Shown: positions 45,818 to 55,568, counted from the first letter of the stretch. The stretch is DNA of 64,000 nt from Paucibacter sediminis (GCF_030254645.1 NZ_CP116346.1:1592001-1656000), one strand, 5' to 3'. The notes: a model not told the origin generated them from the letters alone. A program made the numbers and translations.

Positions 45818-47008
45818 TTAGCGCGACACCGCGTTGCGCATGGAGTGCGCAACGTAGCTGAGGCAGGCCACCGTCAGCGCCACGCCCACCAGCATCGGTG
45901 GCAGCAGCTTGGCCAGGTCCAGGGTCTCGCCCTTCAGCACCAGCATCATCTGGGTGTTCTGGGCCAGGCCCGGCACCCAGTAGTACCAGGCCGCCTCGCC
46001 GCCCGGGTTGAGCAGGCTCACCATCGGCGCCAGGCCCACCAGGGTGATGATGATGGTGCTGCTGGCCTGCGCCTCCTTGAAGGTCTTGGAGCGGATCGCG
46101 ATCGCCATCAGCGCGGCGCCCAGGCCGGCGGCCAGCGGCAGCTGCAGCAGCAGGAAGCTCGTCACTTCGTGCCAGCCGAACTGGAACATCGCCTGCAGGC
46201 TGTCGCTCTTGATGAGCTGCTGCGCCGGGATGAAGCTCAGGTTGGCGAGCAGCGCCACGGCCATGCCCAGGAGCGCCACCGCGCCCCATTTGCCCAGCAC
46301 CAGCGCCATATGCGGCGCGGGGTTCATCAGCAGCGGCTCGAGCGAGCCGCGCTCGCGCTCGCCGGCGGTGCTGTCCAGCGCTGCGGTGAGCGCGCCATAG
46401 AGCACCGCCATGATGATGAACATCGGGATGATGCCGGTCAGGCGTGCCGCGCGGGCCTGGGTGCTGGCGAGGTCGCGCTCCTCCACCGTCACCGGCTGCA
46501 GCAGCTCGGCCGGGACGCCGCGCAGCGCCAGCTGGGTGCGCGCGCGTTCGCGGCCGAAGCCCTGCAGCAGGCGGCTGAGCGTGCCCACCCCGGCGCTGGC
46601 GCGCTGGTTGGCGCTGTCGGTCACCAGGGTCAGCGTGGGTTGGTCGCCGGCGGCAAGCTCCTGCTCGAAGTCCTTGCCCACCACCAGCACCGGGTCCAGC
46701 AGGGTGGTGGCGCGCAGCTGGGCCTCGTAGTCGGCGGGGGCCGGCTTGATGGTGTAGGTCTGGCGCTCGAGGAAGTTGCGCAGCGTGGGCGCATGCTCGA
46801 TGCCCACCACCTGGATCTGGCGCAGCTCGGCGCGCTCCTCCAGCGAGGCGATCAGGCCCGAGAGCGCCAGCAGCAGCAGCGGCCCCATCAGCACCGAGGG
46901 GATCAGCAGGCGCAAGAGGGTGCGGCGGTCGCGCAGCGCGTCCACCACTTCCTTGAGGAACACCACCTTGAAGGGGCGCATGAATGCGTGGAGCTTGGTG
47001 CTGCTCAT
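45818..47008 (-). CDS. ABC-2 type permease, NatB-like
   Basis: 396 residues from ATG 47008. An N-terminal span (about 29-50), a large extracytoplasmic domain (50-190), then five or six hydrophobic segments. The motif STAGERERGSLEPLLMNP and KEVVDALRDRRTL are those of NatB/ABC-2 membrane proteins (sodium or drug export). Its start overlaps the ATPase gene by four bases. Confidence 0.9.
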   Translation of the reverse strand: MSSTKLHAFMRPFKVVFLKEVVDALRDRRTLLRLLIPSVLMGPLLLLALSGLIASLEERAELRQIQVVGIEHAPTLRNFLERQTYTIKPAPADYEAQLRATTLLDPVLVVGKDFEQELAAGDQPTLTLVTDSANQRASAGVGTLSRLLQGFGRERARTQLALRGVPAELLQPVTVEERDLASTQARAARLTGIIPMFIIMAVLYGALTAALDSTAGERERGSLEPLLMNPAPHMALVLGKWGAVALLGMAVALLANLSFIPAQQLIKSDSLQAMFQFGWHEVTSFLLLQLPLAAGLGAALMAIAIRSKTFKEAQASSTIIITLVGLAPMVSLLNPGGEAAWYYWVPGLAQNTQMMLVLKGETLDLAKLLPPMLVGVALTVACLSYVAHSMRNAVSR

Positions 47009-47799
47009 GCCTGAGCCTCCTGGCTGTGATCGGGGTGGAAGGCAAGCCTGACGAAGGCGTCCTCGAAGCGGCTCTCGCCGGCCTGGGCCAGCAGTTCGGG
47101 CACCGTGCCCTGGGCCACCGAGCGGCCGTGCGCCACCACCACCACGTGGTCGCAGAGCTGTTCCACCTCCTGCATGATGTGGCTGGAGAAGACGATGCAC
47201 TTGCTGCCGCCGGCGGGCGAGCGCAGATGGCGCAGCGCCTCGCGCAGGGCGCGCGTGGCGAGCACGTCGAGGCCGTTGGTGGGCTCGTCCAGCACGATGT
47301 TGGCGGGGTCGTGCACCAGCGCACGCGCCAGCGCGGTCTTCATGCGCTCGCCCTGGCTGTAGCCCTCGCTGCGGCGGTCCAGGATGTGGCGCATGTCCAG
47401 CAGCTCGGCCAGGGCCTCGGCGCGCGCGTTGGCGGCGTCGGCCTCCATGCCCTGCAGCTGGCCGAAGTAGACGATGTTCTCGCGCGCCGAGAGGCGCGGG
47501 TAGAGCCCATGCGCATCGCCCAGGATGCCCATGCGGGCCAGTGCCGCGCGCGGCTGGCGCTTCACGTCGATGCCGTCCACGCCGATCTCGCCCTGGTCGG
47601 GCGGGAACAGGCCGCCCAGCATGCGCAGGGTGGTGGTCTTGCCGGCGCCGTTCGGGCCCAGCAGGCCGGTGATGCGGCCGTTGGGTGCGTCCAGGTCGAC
47701 CTGGCGCACCGCGTGCACGATCTGCTTGGGGGCGCGCTTGAACACCGAGCCCCCGGGCCGGGTGACGAATTGCTTGCTGAGTTGGCTGATCTTGATCAT
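47005..47799 (-). CDS. ABC transporter ATPase, NatA-like
   Basis: 264 residues from ATG 47799. Walker A LLGPNGAGKTTT, signature region GYSQGERMKTALARAL (SQGE in place of SGGQ, usual in NatA), Walker B IVLDEPTNGLD and switch His in FSSHIMQEVE. It pairs with the following permease; the start overlaps the hydrolase gene by four bases. The exported substrate is unknown. Confidence 0.93.
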   Translation of the reverse strand: MIKISQLSKQFVTRPGGSVFKRAPKQIVHAVRQVDLDAPNGRITGLLGPNGAGKTTTLRMLGGLFPPDQGEIGVDGIDVKRQPRAALARMGILGDAHGLYPRLSARENIVYFGQLQGMEADAANARAEALAELLDMRHILDRRSEGYSQGERMKTALARALVHDPANIVLDEPTNGLDVLATRALREALRHLRSPAGGSKCIVFSSHIMQEVEQLCDHVVVVAHGRSVAQGTVPELLAQAGESRFEDAFVRLAFHPDHSQEAQA

Positions 47800-49271
47800 G
47801 GCTTGCTGGCCTCCGTACCGGTGGCCGACTTGGCTGCCTGCACCGGCAGGAAGGGGGTGGGGCGGGGGATGCGGGTGGCGCAGCCGGCATCGACCTTGAG
47901 CGCCTCGGCATCCGCCTTGGCGTCGATGAAGCGGGTCAGCACCTCGCCCATGCAGCCGATGCCCATCACGCCGTGGCCGGCCTCGGGCACCACCACATGC
48001 AGGGCCTGCGCGCCCAGCGCCTTGGCCACGCGCTCGCCATGGCGTGGCGGTGTCGCCGGGTCGGCGCCGCCGCTGAGCAGCAGCACCGGGGTCTTGGCCG
48101 GCGGCAGGCTGTAGAAGGCCGCGGGCACCTCGCCGCGCGGCCAGTGCTTGCACACCTGGCCGTAGAGCTCGGCATCGCTGCGGCCGAAGTCGCTGCCGGG
48201 CTGGTCGCTGCTCTGCGCCAGGCGCGGCATGTCCTCGGCGCAGACCACCGAGAAATGCATGCCCATGGCCAGGCGCGTGCCCTTGCCGGCGATCGCGCCG
48301 CCCAGGCCGGCAATGCCCTCGAAGCGGCCCTGGTGCGCCGCATGGATGGCGGCGGGCAGGGCGGCCGCCTGGCTGGGCACGTAGAGCGGCATGCGCACTG
48401 CGCGCAGCAGCATCTCGCGCGTCAGCGTCAGGCGCTCGGGTTCGCCGCTGAGCGGGTGCTGCAGGCTGATGCTGCGCGGCAGGCCTTGCAGCAGGCCGGC
48501 CCATTCGGCGCGCAGGCCGGGGTAGCGCGCCTGGCAGGCGGCGTCGCCCTCGCAGCTCTTGAACACCGCGTCCAGCGCCGCCTGGCCGTCGGTGGAGAAG
48601 CTGGCCGGCAGCACCATGTCGGGCGGGGCCACGCCGTCGATCACGCTGCGTCGCACCTGCTGCGGGAACTGGCGCAGGTATTCAAGCGCGGCGCGCGTGC
48701 CGTAGGAGGCGCCCACCAGATTCCATTGCGCGACGCCCAGCGCGGCGCGCACGGCGTCGAAATCCTGCATCGCGATGACGGTGGTGTACTGGCGCAGATC
48801 GCCCTGCGGCAGCTTCTGCAGGTCCGCGCGGCATTGCTCCAGGCGCTGCTGCATGGCCTTGCCGTCGAGCGCCTCGGCGGTCGGCAGCTTGCTGTCGTCC
48901 GCGCATTGCAGGGGGGCGGAGCGGCCGGTGCCGCGCTGGTCGATGAAGACCAGGTCGCGGCGGTTGTTGAGCCGCGCCAGGCGCGGCAGCACCAGGGGCG
49001 CCACCTGGATGGCGCTCTGGCCGGGGCCGCCGGCCAGCAGCAGCACCGGGTCGGGGAGCTTGTTGCGCGCCATCGCCGGCACCACCAGATAGTGGATGGC
49101 TATCTGCGTGCCCTGGGGCTTGGCGGGGTCCAGCGGGCGCGCCAGCTGGCCGCATTGCAGCTCGGTGGGCACGCCCTCGATGCGGCAGGGTGCGGTGCCT
49201 GCATGGGCCGCCGTGCCCAGCGCCGCGATCAGAAGCGCCAGCGCCTCTTGGGCCTTATTCTTGGGAAACAT
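47796..49271 (-). CDS. Secreted alpha/beta hydrolase with TAP-like C-terminal domain
   Basis: 491 residues. Signal peptide 1-24 (ending AHA). Alpha/beta core with LLLAGGPGQSA oxyanion region, DQRGTGRSAP and nucleophile motif GASYGT. The C-terminal TAP-like domain carries LLLSGGADPATPP and PEAGHGVM (Asp and His of the triad). Resembles tripeptidyl or proline-type aminopeptidases of actinobacteria and proteobacteria. The overlap with natA-like genes suggests a linked export or resistance function (inference). Confidence 0.88.
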   Translation of the reverse strand: MFPKNKAQEALALLIAALGTAAHAGTAPCRIEGVPTELQCGQLARPLDPAKPQGTQIAIHYLVVPAMARNKLPDPVLLLAGGPGQSAIQVAPLVLPRLARLNNRRDLVFIDQRGTGRSAPLQCADDSKLPTAEALDGKAMQQRLEQCRADLQKLPQGDLRQYTTVIAMQDFDAVRAALGVAQWNLVGASYGTRAALEYLRQFPQQVRRSVIDGVAPPDMVLPASFSTDGQAALDAVFKSCEGDAACQARYPGLRAEWAGLLQGLPRSISLQHPLSGEPERLTLTREMLLRAVRMPLYVPSQAAALPAAIHAAHQGRFEGIAGLGGAIAGKGTRLAMGMHFSVVCAEDMPRLAQSSDQPGSDFGRSDAELYGQVCKHWPRGEVPAAFYSLPPAKTPVLLLSGGADPATPPRHGERVAKALGAQALHVVVPEAGHGVMGIGCMGEVLTRFIDAKADAEALKVDAGCATRIPRPTPFLPVQAAKSATGTEASKP

Positions 49272-49367
49272 ATCCGTCCTCCTTGGTGGGGCGGATTATG
49301 TTCAGCGCGGCCTTGCGCCGCCTCGGTCATGTCCCGAATGGCAAACGGCGCCGACGAGCTGCCGGAT

Positions 49368-49838
49368 TCAGCCGGCGGCTGGCGGCTGGCGCAGGCCGAA
49401 CATGCCCCAGCCCTCCATCGTCATCACCGGCTCGCCATGCTGGTTGAAGACCTCCCAGCCCGAGCGCACCAGGCCGATCTGGGGTCGGGTCTTGCTCTGG
49501 CGCGCCTCCAGCACCGTCATGCGCACCTTGAGGGTGTCGCCCGGCCGCACCGGCTTGAGCCAGCGCAGCGCGTCGATGCCCGGCGAGCCCTGGCTGGTGG
49601 AGTCCAGCAGATAGGCGTCGCACATCATGCGCATGGTCATGGCGCAGGTGTGCCAGCCGCTGGCCGAGAGCCCGGCCAGCACCGAGGCCTCGGCGGCGGC
49701 CTCGTCCAGATGCAGGGGCTGGGGGTCGTAGGCGGCGGCAAAGCGCAGCAGTTCCTCGCGGTCTACCACGCGCTGGCCGAACTCGAAGCTGCGGCCGGGC
49801 TGGAAGTCCTCGAAGGCGTAGGTCGGTGTGTTGCTCAT
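49368..49838 (-). CDS. MaoC family dehydratase
   Basis: 156 residues. Hot-dog fold hydratase motif FAAAYDPQPLHLDEAAA with catalytic Asp38 and His43, and later RPGDTLKVRMTVLEARQSK. Hydrates enoyl-CoA-type substrates; the specific pathway is not shown by neighbours. Confidence 0.9.
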   Translation of the reverse strand: MSNTPTYAFEDFQPGRSFEFGQRVVDREELLRFAAAYDPQPLHLDEAAAEASVLAGLSASGWHTCAMTMRMMCDAYLLDSTSQGSPGIDALRWLKPVRPGDTLKVRMTVLEARQSKTRPQIGLVRSGWEVFNQHGEPVMTMEGWGMFGLRQPPAAG

Positions 49839-49939
49839 GCCAGCGCTTCTAGCACAGCCCGGCCGCAGCCGCTGTCACCGGGTTATCAACAAGCGCGTAT
49901 CGTCCGAGCTCCCATCGAATCCAGAGAGGAAATGTCACT

Positions 49940-50548
49940 ATGAAGCTCTATCACAGCCCCGGCGCCTGCTCGCTGTCGCCCCACATCGTGCTGCGCGAAG
50001 CCGGTCTGCCCTTCGAGCTGGTGTTGGCCAGCACCAAGACCAAGAAGCTGCAGGACGGCACGGACTTCTACACCATCAATGCCAAGGGCTCGGTGCCCGT
50101 GCTGGAGCTGGACAACGGCGAGCGCCTCACCGAAGGCCCGGCCATCGTGCAGTACATCGCCGACCAGGTGCCCGCCAAGAACCTCGTGCCCGCCGCCGGC
50201 ACCTGGCCGCGCTACCGCCAGCAGGAATGGCTCAACTTCATCACCAGCGAGCTGCACAAGGGCTTCTCGCCGCTCTTCAACCCCGACGTGCCCGAGGCCT
50301 CCAAGGCGATCTCGCGCGCCAAGCTGGGCGAGCGCCTGGCCTGGGTCAACGAGCAGCTGGAAGGCAAGCAGTACCTGATGGGCGACACCTTCACCGCCGC
50401 CGACGCCTATCTGTTCACCGTCTCCAACTGGGGCCAGTACGTGGGCGTGGATGTGAGCGGCCTGGCGCACCTGGTGGCCTACCGCGCGCGTGTGGCGGCG
50501 CGCCCCGCCGTGGTCGAAGCCATGAAGGCCGAGGGTTTGCTGAAGTGA
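49940..50548 (+). CDS. gstA: Glutathione S-transferase, beta class
   Basis: 202 residues. Beta-class features: MKLYHSPGACSLSPHIVLREAG with the catalytic Cys10, GSVPVLELDNGE and EGPAIVQYIAD. Conjugates or reduces electrophiles with glutathione. A Nudix gene starts inside its stop (GTGA). Confidence 0.93.
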   Translation: MKLYHSPGACSLSPHIVLREAGLPFELVLASTKTKKLQDGTDFYTINAKGSVPVLELDNGERLTEGPAIVQYIADQVPAKNLVPAAGTWPRYRQQEWLNFITSELHKGFSPLFNPDVPEASKAISRAKLGERLAWVNEQLEGKQYLMGDTFTAADAYLFTVSNWGQYVGVDVSGLAHLVAYRARVAARPAVVEAMKAEGLLK

Positions 50549-51126
50549 CGGGCCAGCGCGCCGAAGCAGCCGGGCAGCTCGCAGGCTATCTGGCGCGCTA
50601 CCCCGACGAGGCGGCGCGCCTGGCCGCGCTCGCGGCGCAGCTCGCCGAAGACGGCGGCGATGTGTTCGGCCGCGCCAATATGCGCGGCCACATCACCACC
50701 AGCGCGATCGTGCTGGACGCCAGCCTGAGCCGGGTGCTGCTGATCCATCACAAGACGCTGGATCGCTGGTTGCAGCCTGGCGGCCATTACGAGGCGCCGG
50801 GCTCGCTGTGGGACTCGGCGCTGCGCGAGGTGGCCGAGGAGACCGGCGTGCAGGGCCTGCGCGCCCACCCGGCGCTGCAAGGCCTGCCGCTGGACATCGA
50901 CAGCCATGCCATTCCCGCCAACCCGCGCAAGCAGGAGGGCGCGCACTGGCACCACGACTACGCCTATCTGGCGCTGGCGAATCAAGACGCTGCCGCGTCG
51001 CAGGCACTCAGCGCCCAGCTGGACGAGGTGCATGCGGCCGCCTGGCGGCCGCTGGCGCAACTCGGTAACCTGCCCAGCGACAGGTTGCGCACCGTGCTGC
51101 GCAAGCTGGCGTCCCTGCTGGCTTAG
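50545..51126 (+). CDS. Nudix hydrolase
   Basis: 193 residues from GTG 50545 (four-base overlap with gstA). Nudix box GGHYEAPGSLWDSALREVAEETG: RE..EE.G is intact but the first Glu of the box aligns with Gly, leaving Glu at the earlier position as in the GGHxE subfamily. Hydrolyses a nucleoside-diphosphate-linked substrate, unknown. Confidence 0.85.
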   Translation: MTGQRAEAAGQLAGYLARYPDEAARLAALAAQLAEDGGDVFGRANMRGHITTSAIVLDASLSRVLLIHHKTLDRWLQPGGHYEAPGSLWDSALREVAEETGVQGLRAHPALQGLPLDIDSHAIPANPRKQEGAHWHHDYAYLALANQDAAASQALSAQLDEVHAAAWRPLAQLGNLPSDRLRTVLRKLASLLA

Positions 51127-52679
51127 CCCTTCTTCGCCGGCGCCTTCACCAGGCTCTCGCAGGTCTCGCGCTGCTTGTCGGCCGCGTCCACCTTGGCGCA
51201 GATGCCGTCCAGCTGGCTCTTCAGGCGCGCCAGCACGGCGTCATGCTGGCCGTTCGCGTTCCACTTGGCGAGCGAGCCGCCCACCTTCTGCAGCGAACGC
51301 GCGCTGCGCTCGTAGAAGCTGCCCTTGTCCTGCGCGGCCTCGCTGAAGAGCTGGGCGGCGGTCTTCTCGATGCGGGCGGCATCCTGCGGCGCCAGCTCGG
51401 TGAGGGCGGCGAAATAGCCCGAGCCCCATTGCAGGCGCGTGGCCGGGCCCTCGCTCTTGTTGAAGGCCTCCTCGTACCACTTCAGCGCCTCGTCCTTGCG
51501 GCCCTGCTTCTTGGCATTGCCGCCCAGCGAGCTCATCAGGTAGTAGGGCGAGTGGCTCTTGGTGAGGCTGGCCTTGAGCAGCTCGTCGCTGTCCTTCCAG
51601 AGCCCGGCCTGGCCCAGCACATGGGCGGCCGAGGTGATCACGGCCTGGCGCTCGTAGCCGTCGGTGATCTCGCGGTCGGCGCGCGCGGCATGTTGCTTGA
51701 CCTCGTTCACCAGGCCGGCGCTGAGCTTGGGATGCAGCTCGCTCGGCGCCACCTCCAGGCGCGCCAGGTCCACGCGCGCGATCAGCGCGGTGATGCGGTC
51801 GGCGCGCGAGAGCGTGGCATCGGCCTCCAGGCGCTTGAGCGTGGTCTCGAAGGCGGCCACCAGGGCCTTGCGTTCGGCGCCGGCCGCGGGCGTCAGGGTC
51901 TTGACGATGTCGGCCGCGCCATTCGTCAGCACATCCATGTGCAGGCGCGACTCGGCCGGGTTGGCCAGCACCGCCCTGACCTTGTCGCCCAAGGCCTTGT
52001 CGGGCTTGACGCCCTTGCCATCATCGCTGGCGGCCAGGGTCTTGAGCCACAGGCGCGTGGTGGTCTCGCCGTCCACGCCCTGGCTGGCCGCGGCCAGCTG
52101 GGCCAGCAGGCCGGCGCGCTCGGCCACCGGCACCAGCTGCTGCTCGTCGGTCTCCCAGGAGTAGAAGCTCAGCAGCTTCCATTCATTCGCTGATAGCTTC
52201 TTGCCGGCCTTGGCATCGGCCAGCACCGCCTTGATGGGGCGGCCGCCGGCCAGGCCCAGCTGCAGCACCTTCAGCACCTGCGGCGCATCCGCCTCGCCGG
52301 GCAGGCGCGTGAGCTCCTGGCCGTCGGGGCTGAACAGAATCATGGTCGGGTAGCCGCGCACCTTGAAGCGGGTGCCCAGCTTCTGCGCACCGGGCACGTC
52401 GCCGTCGATATGCACCGGCACGATGGCGCGGGTCTGCTCGATGAAGTCCTGGCGGTTGAACAGCGTGGCCTTGAGCTGGTTGCAGGGTGGGCACCACTTG
52501 GCGCCCCAGTAAAGCAGCACCGGCTTCTTCTCGCCGCGCGCCTGCGCAAAGGCCTTGTCGACATCGCTGTCGCCGGCGGCCTCCTGCCAGGCGATGCTGG
52601 CGCTGGCGGCGGCATGCGCTTGCGGCGCGGCCAGGCTGAGGGTGACCGCGAGGGCGATGGGCGTGAAGAGTTTCATCAT
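51123..52679 (-). CDS. Periplasmic thioredoxin-domain protein with helical repeats
   Basis: 518 residues. Signal peptide 1-24. Thioredoxin fold at about 30-145 with the active site WCPPC (Cys63, Cys66) and cis-Pro in RGYPTMI. The remaining 370 residues are helical, TPR-like (KKQGRKDEALKWYEEAF). Probably a thiol oxidoreductase with a protein-binding scaffold in the periplasm; the CPPC dipeptide suggests a reductase or isomerase role. Confidence 0.85.
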   Translation of the reverse strand: MMKLFTPIALAVTLSLAAPQAHAAASASIAWQEAAGDSDVDKAFAQARGEKKPVLLYWGAKWCPPCNQLKATLFNRQDFIEQTRAIVPVHIDGDVPGAQKLGTRFKVRGYPTMILFSPDGQELTRLPGEADAPQVLKVLQLGLAGGRPIKAVLADAKAGKKLSANEWKLLSFYSWETDEQQLVPVAERAGLLAQLAAASQGVDGETTTRLWLKTLAASDDGKGVKPDKALGDKVRAVLANPAESRLHMDVLTNGAADIVKTLTPAAGAERKALVAAFETTLKRLEADATLSRADRITALIARVDLARLEVAPSELHPKLSAGLVNEVKQHAARADREITDGYERQAVITSAAHVLGQAGLWKDSDELLKASLTKSHSPYYLMSSLGGNAKKQGRKDEALKWYEEAFNKSEGPATRLQWGSGYFAALTELAPQDAARIEKTAAQLFSEAAQDKGSFYERSARSLQKVGGSLAKWNANGQHDAVLARLKSQLDGICAKVDAADKQRETCESLVKAPAKKG

Positions 52680-52822
52680 GGTGCGTGAGTCCCCGGGGCC
52701 GCCCTTGTGAGCCGGCCATGGTTGGCTGGAAAGAGGCTGATTGTCCGCGTTGGCGCCGGCTGCCGATAGTCGGGCTGCGCCTGAGCTTATGCTGCCAACT
52801 CATTCTGCTCCGCCCCCGCCCG

Positions 52823-53518
52823 ATGGCCGAAATGCATCCCTCCGTGCCCCTGGCGCAGCGCCTTCAAGAGGCGCTGGCGGCCCTGCGGGCCCAGGCGCGC
52901 CCCGATCAGCTGGCCGGCATGGCGCGCTTCGGCCTGACCGGCGCCGGCCGGCTGGGCCTGGCCGTGCCCAGCCTGCGTGCGCTTGGCAAGCGCCTGGGCC
53001 CCGACCATGAGCTGGCGCTGGCCCTGTGGGACAGCGGCATTCCCGATGCCCAGATCCTGGCCTCGTTGCTGGCCGAGCCCTCACGGTTCACGCTGGCGCA
53101 GCTGAACCATTGGGTCGCCGGCATGCAGGCCTGGGATGTGTGCGACCAGGCCTGCCTGAACGCCCTGCGCCGCTCGCCGCTGGCCTGGGCGCGCATCCCG
53201 GTGTGGGCGCGCCGCCGCGAGGAATTCGCCAAGCGCGCCGCCTTCTCGCTGCTGGCCGTGCTGGCGGTGCACGACAAGGCGCGCCCCGATGCCGATTTCG
53301 AGGCCATGCTGCCGCTGATTGACGCGGCCGCCGGCGACGCGCGCAACTTCGTCAAGAAGTCGGTCAACTGGGCGCTGCGCCAGATCGGCAAGCGCAACAG
53401 CGCGTTGTGCAGCGCCGCCATCGCCGCCGCCGAGCGGCTGCGCGAGCGCCCCGAGCCCAGCGCGCGCTGGATCGCGGCCGACGCGCTGCGTGAGCTTCAG
53501 CGCCGGCGCGGCGCCTGA
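52823..53518 (+). CDS. DNA alkylation repair protein (AlkD-like HEAT repeats)
   Basis: 231 residues from ATG 52823. ALK/HEAT-repeat architecture with the family segment FVKKSVNWALRQIGKRN and the earlier LWDSGIPDAQILASLL. AlkD-type glycosylases excise 3- and 7-methylpurines without base flipping; some homologues are inactive. Convergent with the histidine kinase gene. Confidence 0.85.
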   Translation: MAEMHPSVPLAQRLQEALAALRAQARPDQLAGMARFGLTGAGRLGLAVPSLRALGKRLGPDHELALALWDSGIPDAQILASLLAEPSRFTLAQLNHWVAGMQAWDVCDQACLNALRRSPLAWARIPVWARRREEFAKRAAFSLLAVLAVHDKARPDADFEAMLPLIDAAAGDARNFVKKSVNWALRQIGKRNSALCSAAIAAAERLRERPEPSARWIAADALRELQRRRGA

Positions 53519-53520
53519 GC

Positions 53521-54882
53521 TCAGGCGGCCGGCCAGCTCAGCCGCACCTCCAGCCCGCCCAGCTCGGCGCTGCGGCCCAGCTCGATGCGGGCGCCCTGGG
53601 CCTGGGCGATGCGGCGCACGATGGACCAGCCCAGGCCGCTGCCGTCGCGGCCGCTGCCCAGCACGCGGAAGAAGCGCTCGCCCAGGCGCTGGCATTGCAC
53701 CGCGTCCAGCCCCGGCCCGCTGTCGGCCACCAGCAGCCGGGTGGCGCCGGCGGCCTGGTCGACGCTGACGCGCACGCGTGCGCCGGCCGGGCTGTAGCGC
53801 AGCGCGTTGTCCACCAGATTGCGCAGCAGCACCGCCAGCAGGGTTTCGTTGCCCGCCACCGGGCAGGGGGTTTCGCCCTCCAGGGCCAGGTCTTGCCCCT
53901 GCTGCAGGGCCGCCGGTGCCAGCTCGGCCAGCACGCGGCGCGCCAGCGCCAGCAGGTCCACCGGCGCGCCCGCCGGCGCCTGCTCGGCCTCCAGCCGGGC
54001 CAGCGTCAGCATCTGTTCCACCAGCCGGCCGGCGCGGTCGCAGCCCTGCAGCGTGGCCTGCAGGGCATGGCGGCGCTCGCCGTCCTCGCTCGCACCCAGC
54101 GCCACCTGGGCCTGGGCGCGGATCGCGGCGATCGGGGTGCGCAGCTCATGTGCGGCGTCGGCGGTGAAGCGGCGCTCGGCCTCCAGCAGCGCGGCGATGC
54201 GCTCGAACAGGGCGTTGAGCGCGTCCAGCATGGGCCGCATCTCTGCCGGCGCGTCCGGCAACTGCAGGGCCAGCAGGCTGTCGGGGCGGCGCTGGCGCAG
54301 CTGTGCCCCCAGGGCGCGCAGGGGCAGGGTGCCGCGCCGCACCGCCCACCACAGCGCCAGGGCCAGCAAGGGCAGGGCCAGCAGCATCGGGCTCAGCATG
54401 CCGCGCAGCACCGCCCAGACGATGGAGGCCCGCGAGGCGAGCTGCTCGCCCACATAGACCTGCACATCGCGCTCGCTGCCATGGGCGGCAAACACGCGCC
54501 AGGCCTCGCCGCCAACCCGCACGCTGCGCAGGCCGCTGCGGAAGCCCTCGGCGGCGTCGACCAGCGGCGCCGCCGGCGCATTCGCCGAGCGCAGCACCAG
54601 CCGGCCCTCATGAAAGACCTGGAAGGCCACCTTGGGTGCGTAGCGGTGCAGGCTGGGCGCATCCACGCCCGCGCCATGCTCGTCCGCCATCTCGTGCACC
54701 TGCTGGGCCACCAGCAGGGCGGCCGCCTGCGCCAGGTGGGCGTCCAGCAGCTCGTCGAGTTCGTGGCGCGTGTCCAGCCACACCACCAGCGCGCTGGCCA
54801 GCCAGGCGCCCAGCACCAGGCCCAGGGTCAGCGCCAGCAGCCGGGCCTGCAGCGAGCGCGGGCGCGGCCAGGTCGGCCTCAT
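53521..54882 (-). CDS. Sensor histidine kinase (QseC/TctE-like)
   Basis: 453 residues. TM1 about 15-36, periplasmic loop 37-155, TM2 about 160-181, HAMP, then phospho-acceptor His245 in AHELRTPIAAIRAQ, N box RNLVDNALRYS and G boxes DSGPGL and GSGLGWSIVRRIA. Partner of the response regulator gene that overlaps its start by four bases. Likely controls the adjacent cytochrome genes (inference). Confidence 0.93.
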   Translation of the reverse strand: MRPTWPRPRSLQARLLALTLGLVLGAWLASALVVWLDTRHELDELLDAHLAQAAALLVAQQVHEMADEHGAGVDAPSLHRYAPKVAFQVFHEGRLVLRSANAPAAPLVDAAEGFRSGLRSVRVGGEAWRVFAAHGSERDVQVYVGEQLASRASIVWAVLRGMLSPMLLALPLLALALWWAVRRGTLPLRALGAQLRQRRPDSLLALQLPDAPAEMRPMLDALNALFERIAALLEAERRFTADAAHELRTPIAAIRAQAQVALGASEDGERRHALQATLQGCDRAGRLVEQMLTLARLEAEQAPAGAPVDLLALARRVLAELAPAALQQGQDLALEGETPCPVAGNETLLAVLLRNLVDNALRYSPAGARVRVSVDQAAGATRLLVADSGPGLDAVQCQRLGERFFRVLGSGRDGSGLGWSIVRRIAQAQGARIELGRSAELGGLEVRLSWPAA

Positions 54883-55550
54883 GGCTTGGCTGCCTCGCGC
54901 TGCAAGAGATAGCCGACGCCGCGCACCGTCTGTATCAGGCCGGCGCCGAGCTTGCGGCGCAGGTGGTGCACATGCACCTCGACGGCATTGCTCTCCACCT
55001 CCTGGCCCCAGGCATAGAGCTGCTGCTCCAGCTGCTCGCGCGAGAGCACGCGGCCGGCGTTGAGCATCAGCAGCTGCAGCAGATCGAACTCGCGCGTGGC
55101 CAGCGTGACGGGCTGGCCGTCCAGGCTGACGCTGCGCCCGGCCGGGTCCAGCACCACGCCCTGGGCGCGCAGCAGCTCCTGCGGCTGGCCATGGGCGCGG
55201 CGCACCAGCGCGCGCAGGCGTGCCGCCAGCTCGTGCAGGTCCACCGGCTTGAGCACATAGTCGTCGGCGCCCAGGTCGAGGCCGCGGATGCGCTCGGGGA
55301 TGGCGTCGCGCGCCGTCAACACCAGCACCGGCAGGCTCACGCCGGCGCGCCGCACGCTGGCTAGCACCTCCATGCCGTCCAGGCCGGGCAGGCCCAGGTC
55401 CAGCACCGCGGCGGCATAGGGCTCGGCGCGCAGCTCGCGCTCGGCGGCCGGGCCGTCGCGCACCCAGTCCACCGAGAAGCCGAGCTGGCGCAGGCCGGCG
55501 CGCAGGCCGTCGCCCAGCAGGGGGTCGTCTTCGGCAAGCAGGATGCGCAT
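54879..55550 (-). CDS. OmpR-family response regulator (QseB-like)
   Basis: 223 residues. Receiver with acidic pair in LLAEDDPLL and phospho-acceptor Asp51 in VLDLGLPGLDG; winged-helix output with REFDLLQLLMLNAGRVLSREQL and EVHVHHLRRKLG. It sits between the SHP-DHC cytochrome genes (18 bases upstream) and the kinase gene, so the four are probably one operon. Confidence 0.94.
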   Translation of the reverse strand: MRILLAEDDPLLGDGLRAGLRQLGFSVDWVRDGPAAERELRAEPYAAAVLDLGLPGLDGMEVLASVRRAGVSLPVLVLTARDAIPERIRGLDLGADDYVLKPVDLHELAARLRALVRRAHGQPQELLRAQGVVLDPAGRSVSLDGQPVTLATREFDLLQLLMLNAGRVLSREQLEQQLYAWGQEVESNAVEVHVHHLRRKLGAGLIQTVRGVGYLLQREAAKP

Positions 55551-55568
55551 GGGGTGATTATTGGTGGT

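Noticed and set aside
50545-51126. Nudix protein as inactive because the first box Glu is missing
   Set aside because: A Glu sits three residues earlier (GGHYE) and the RE..EE.G part is intact, a pattern seen in active subfamilies.
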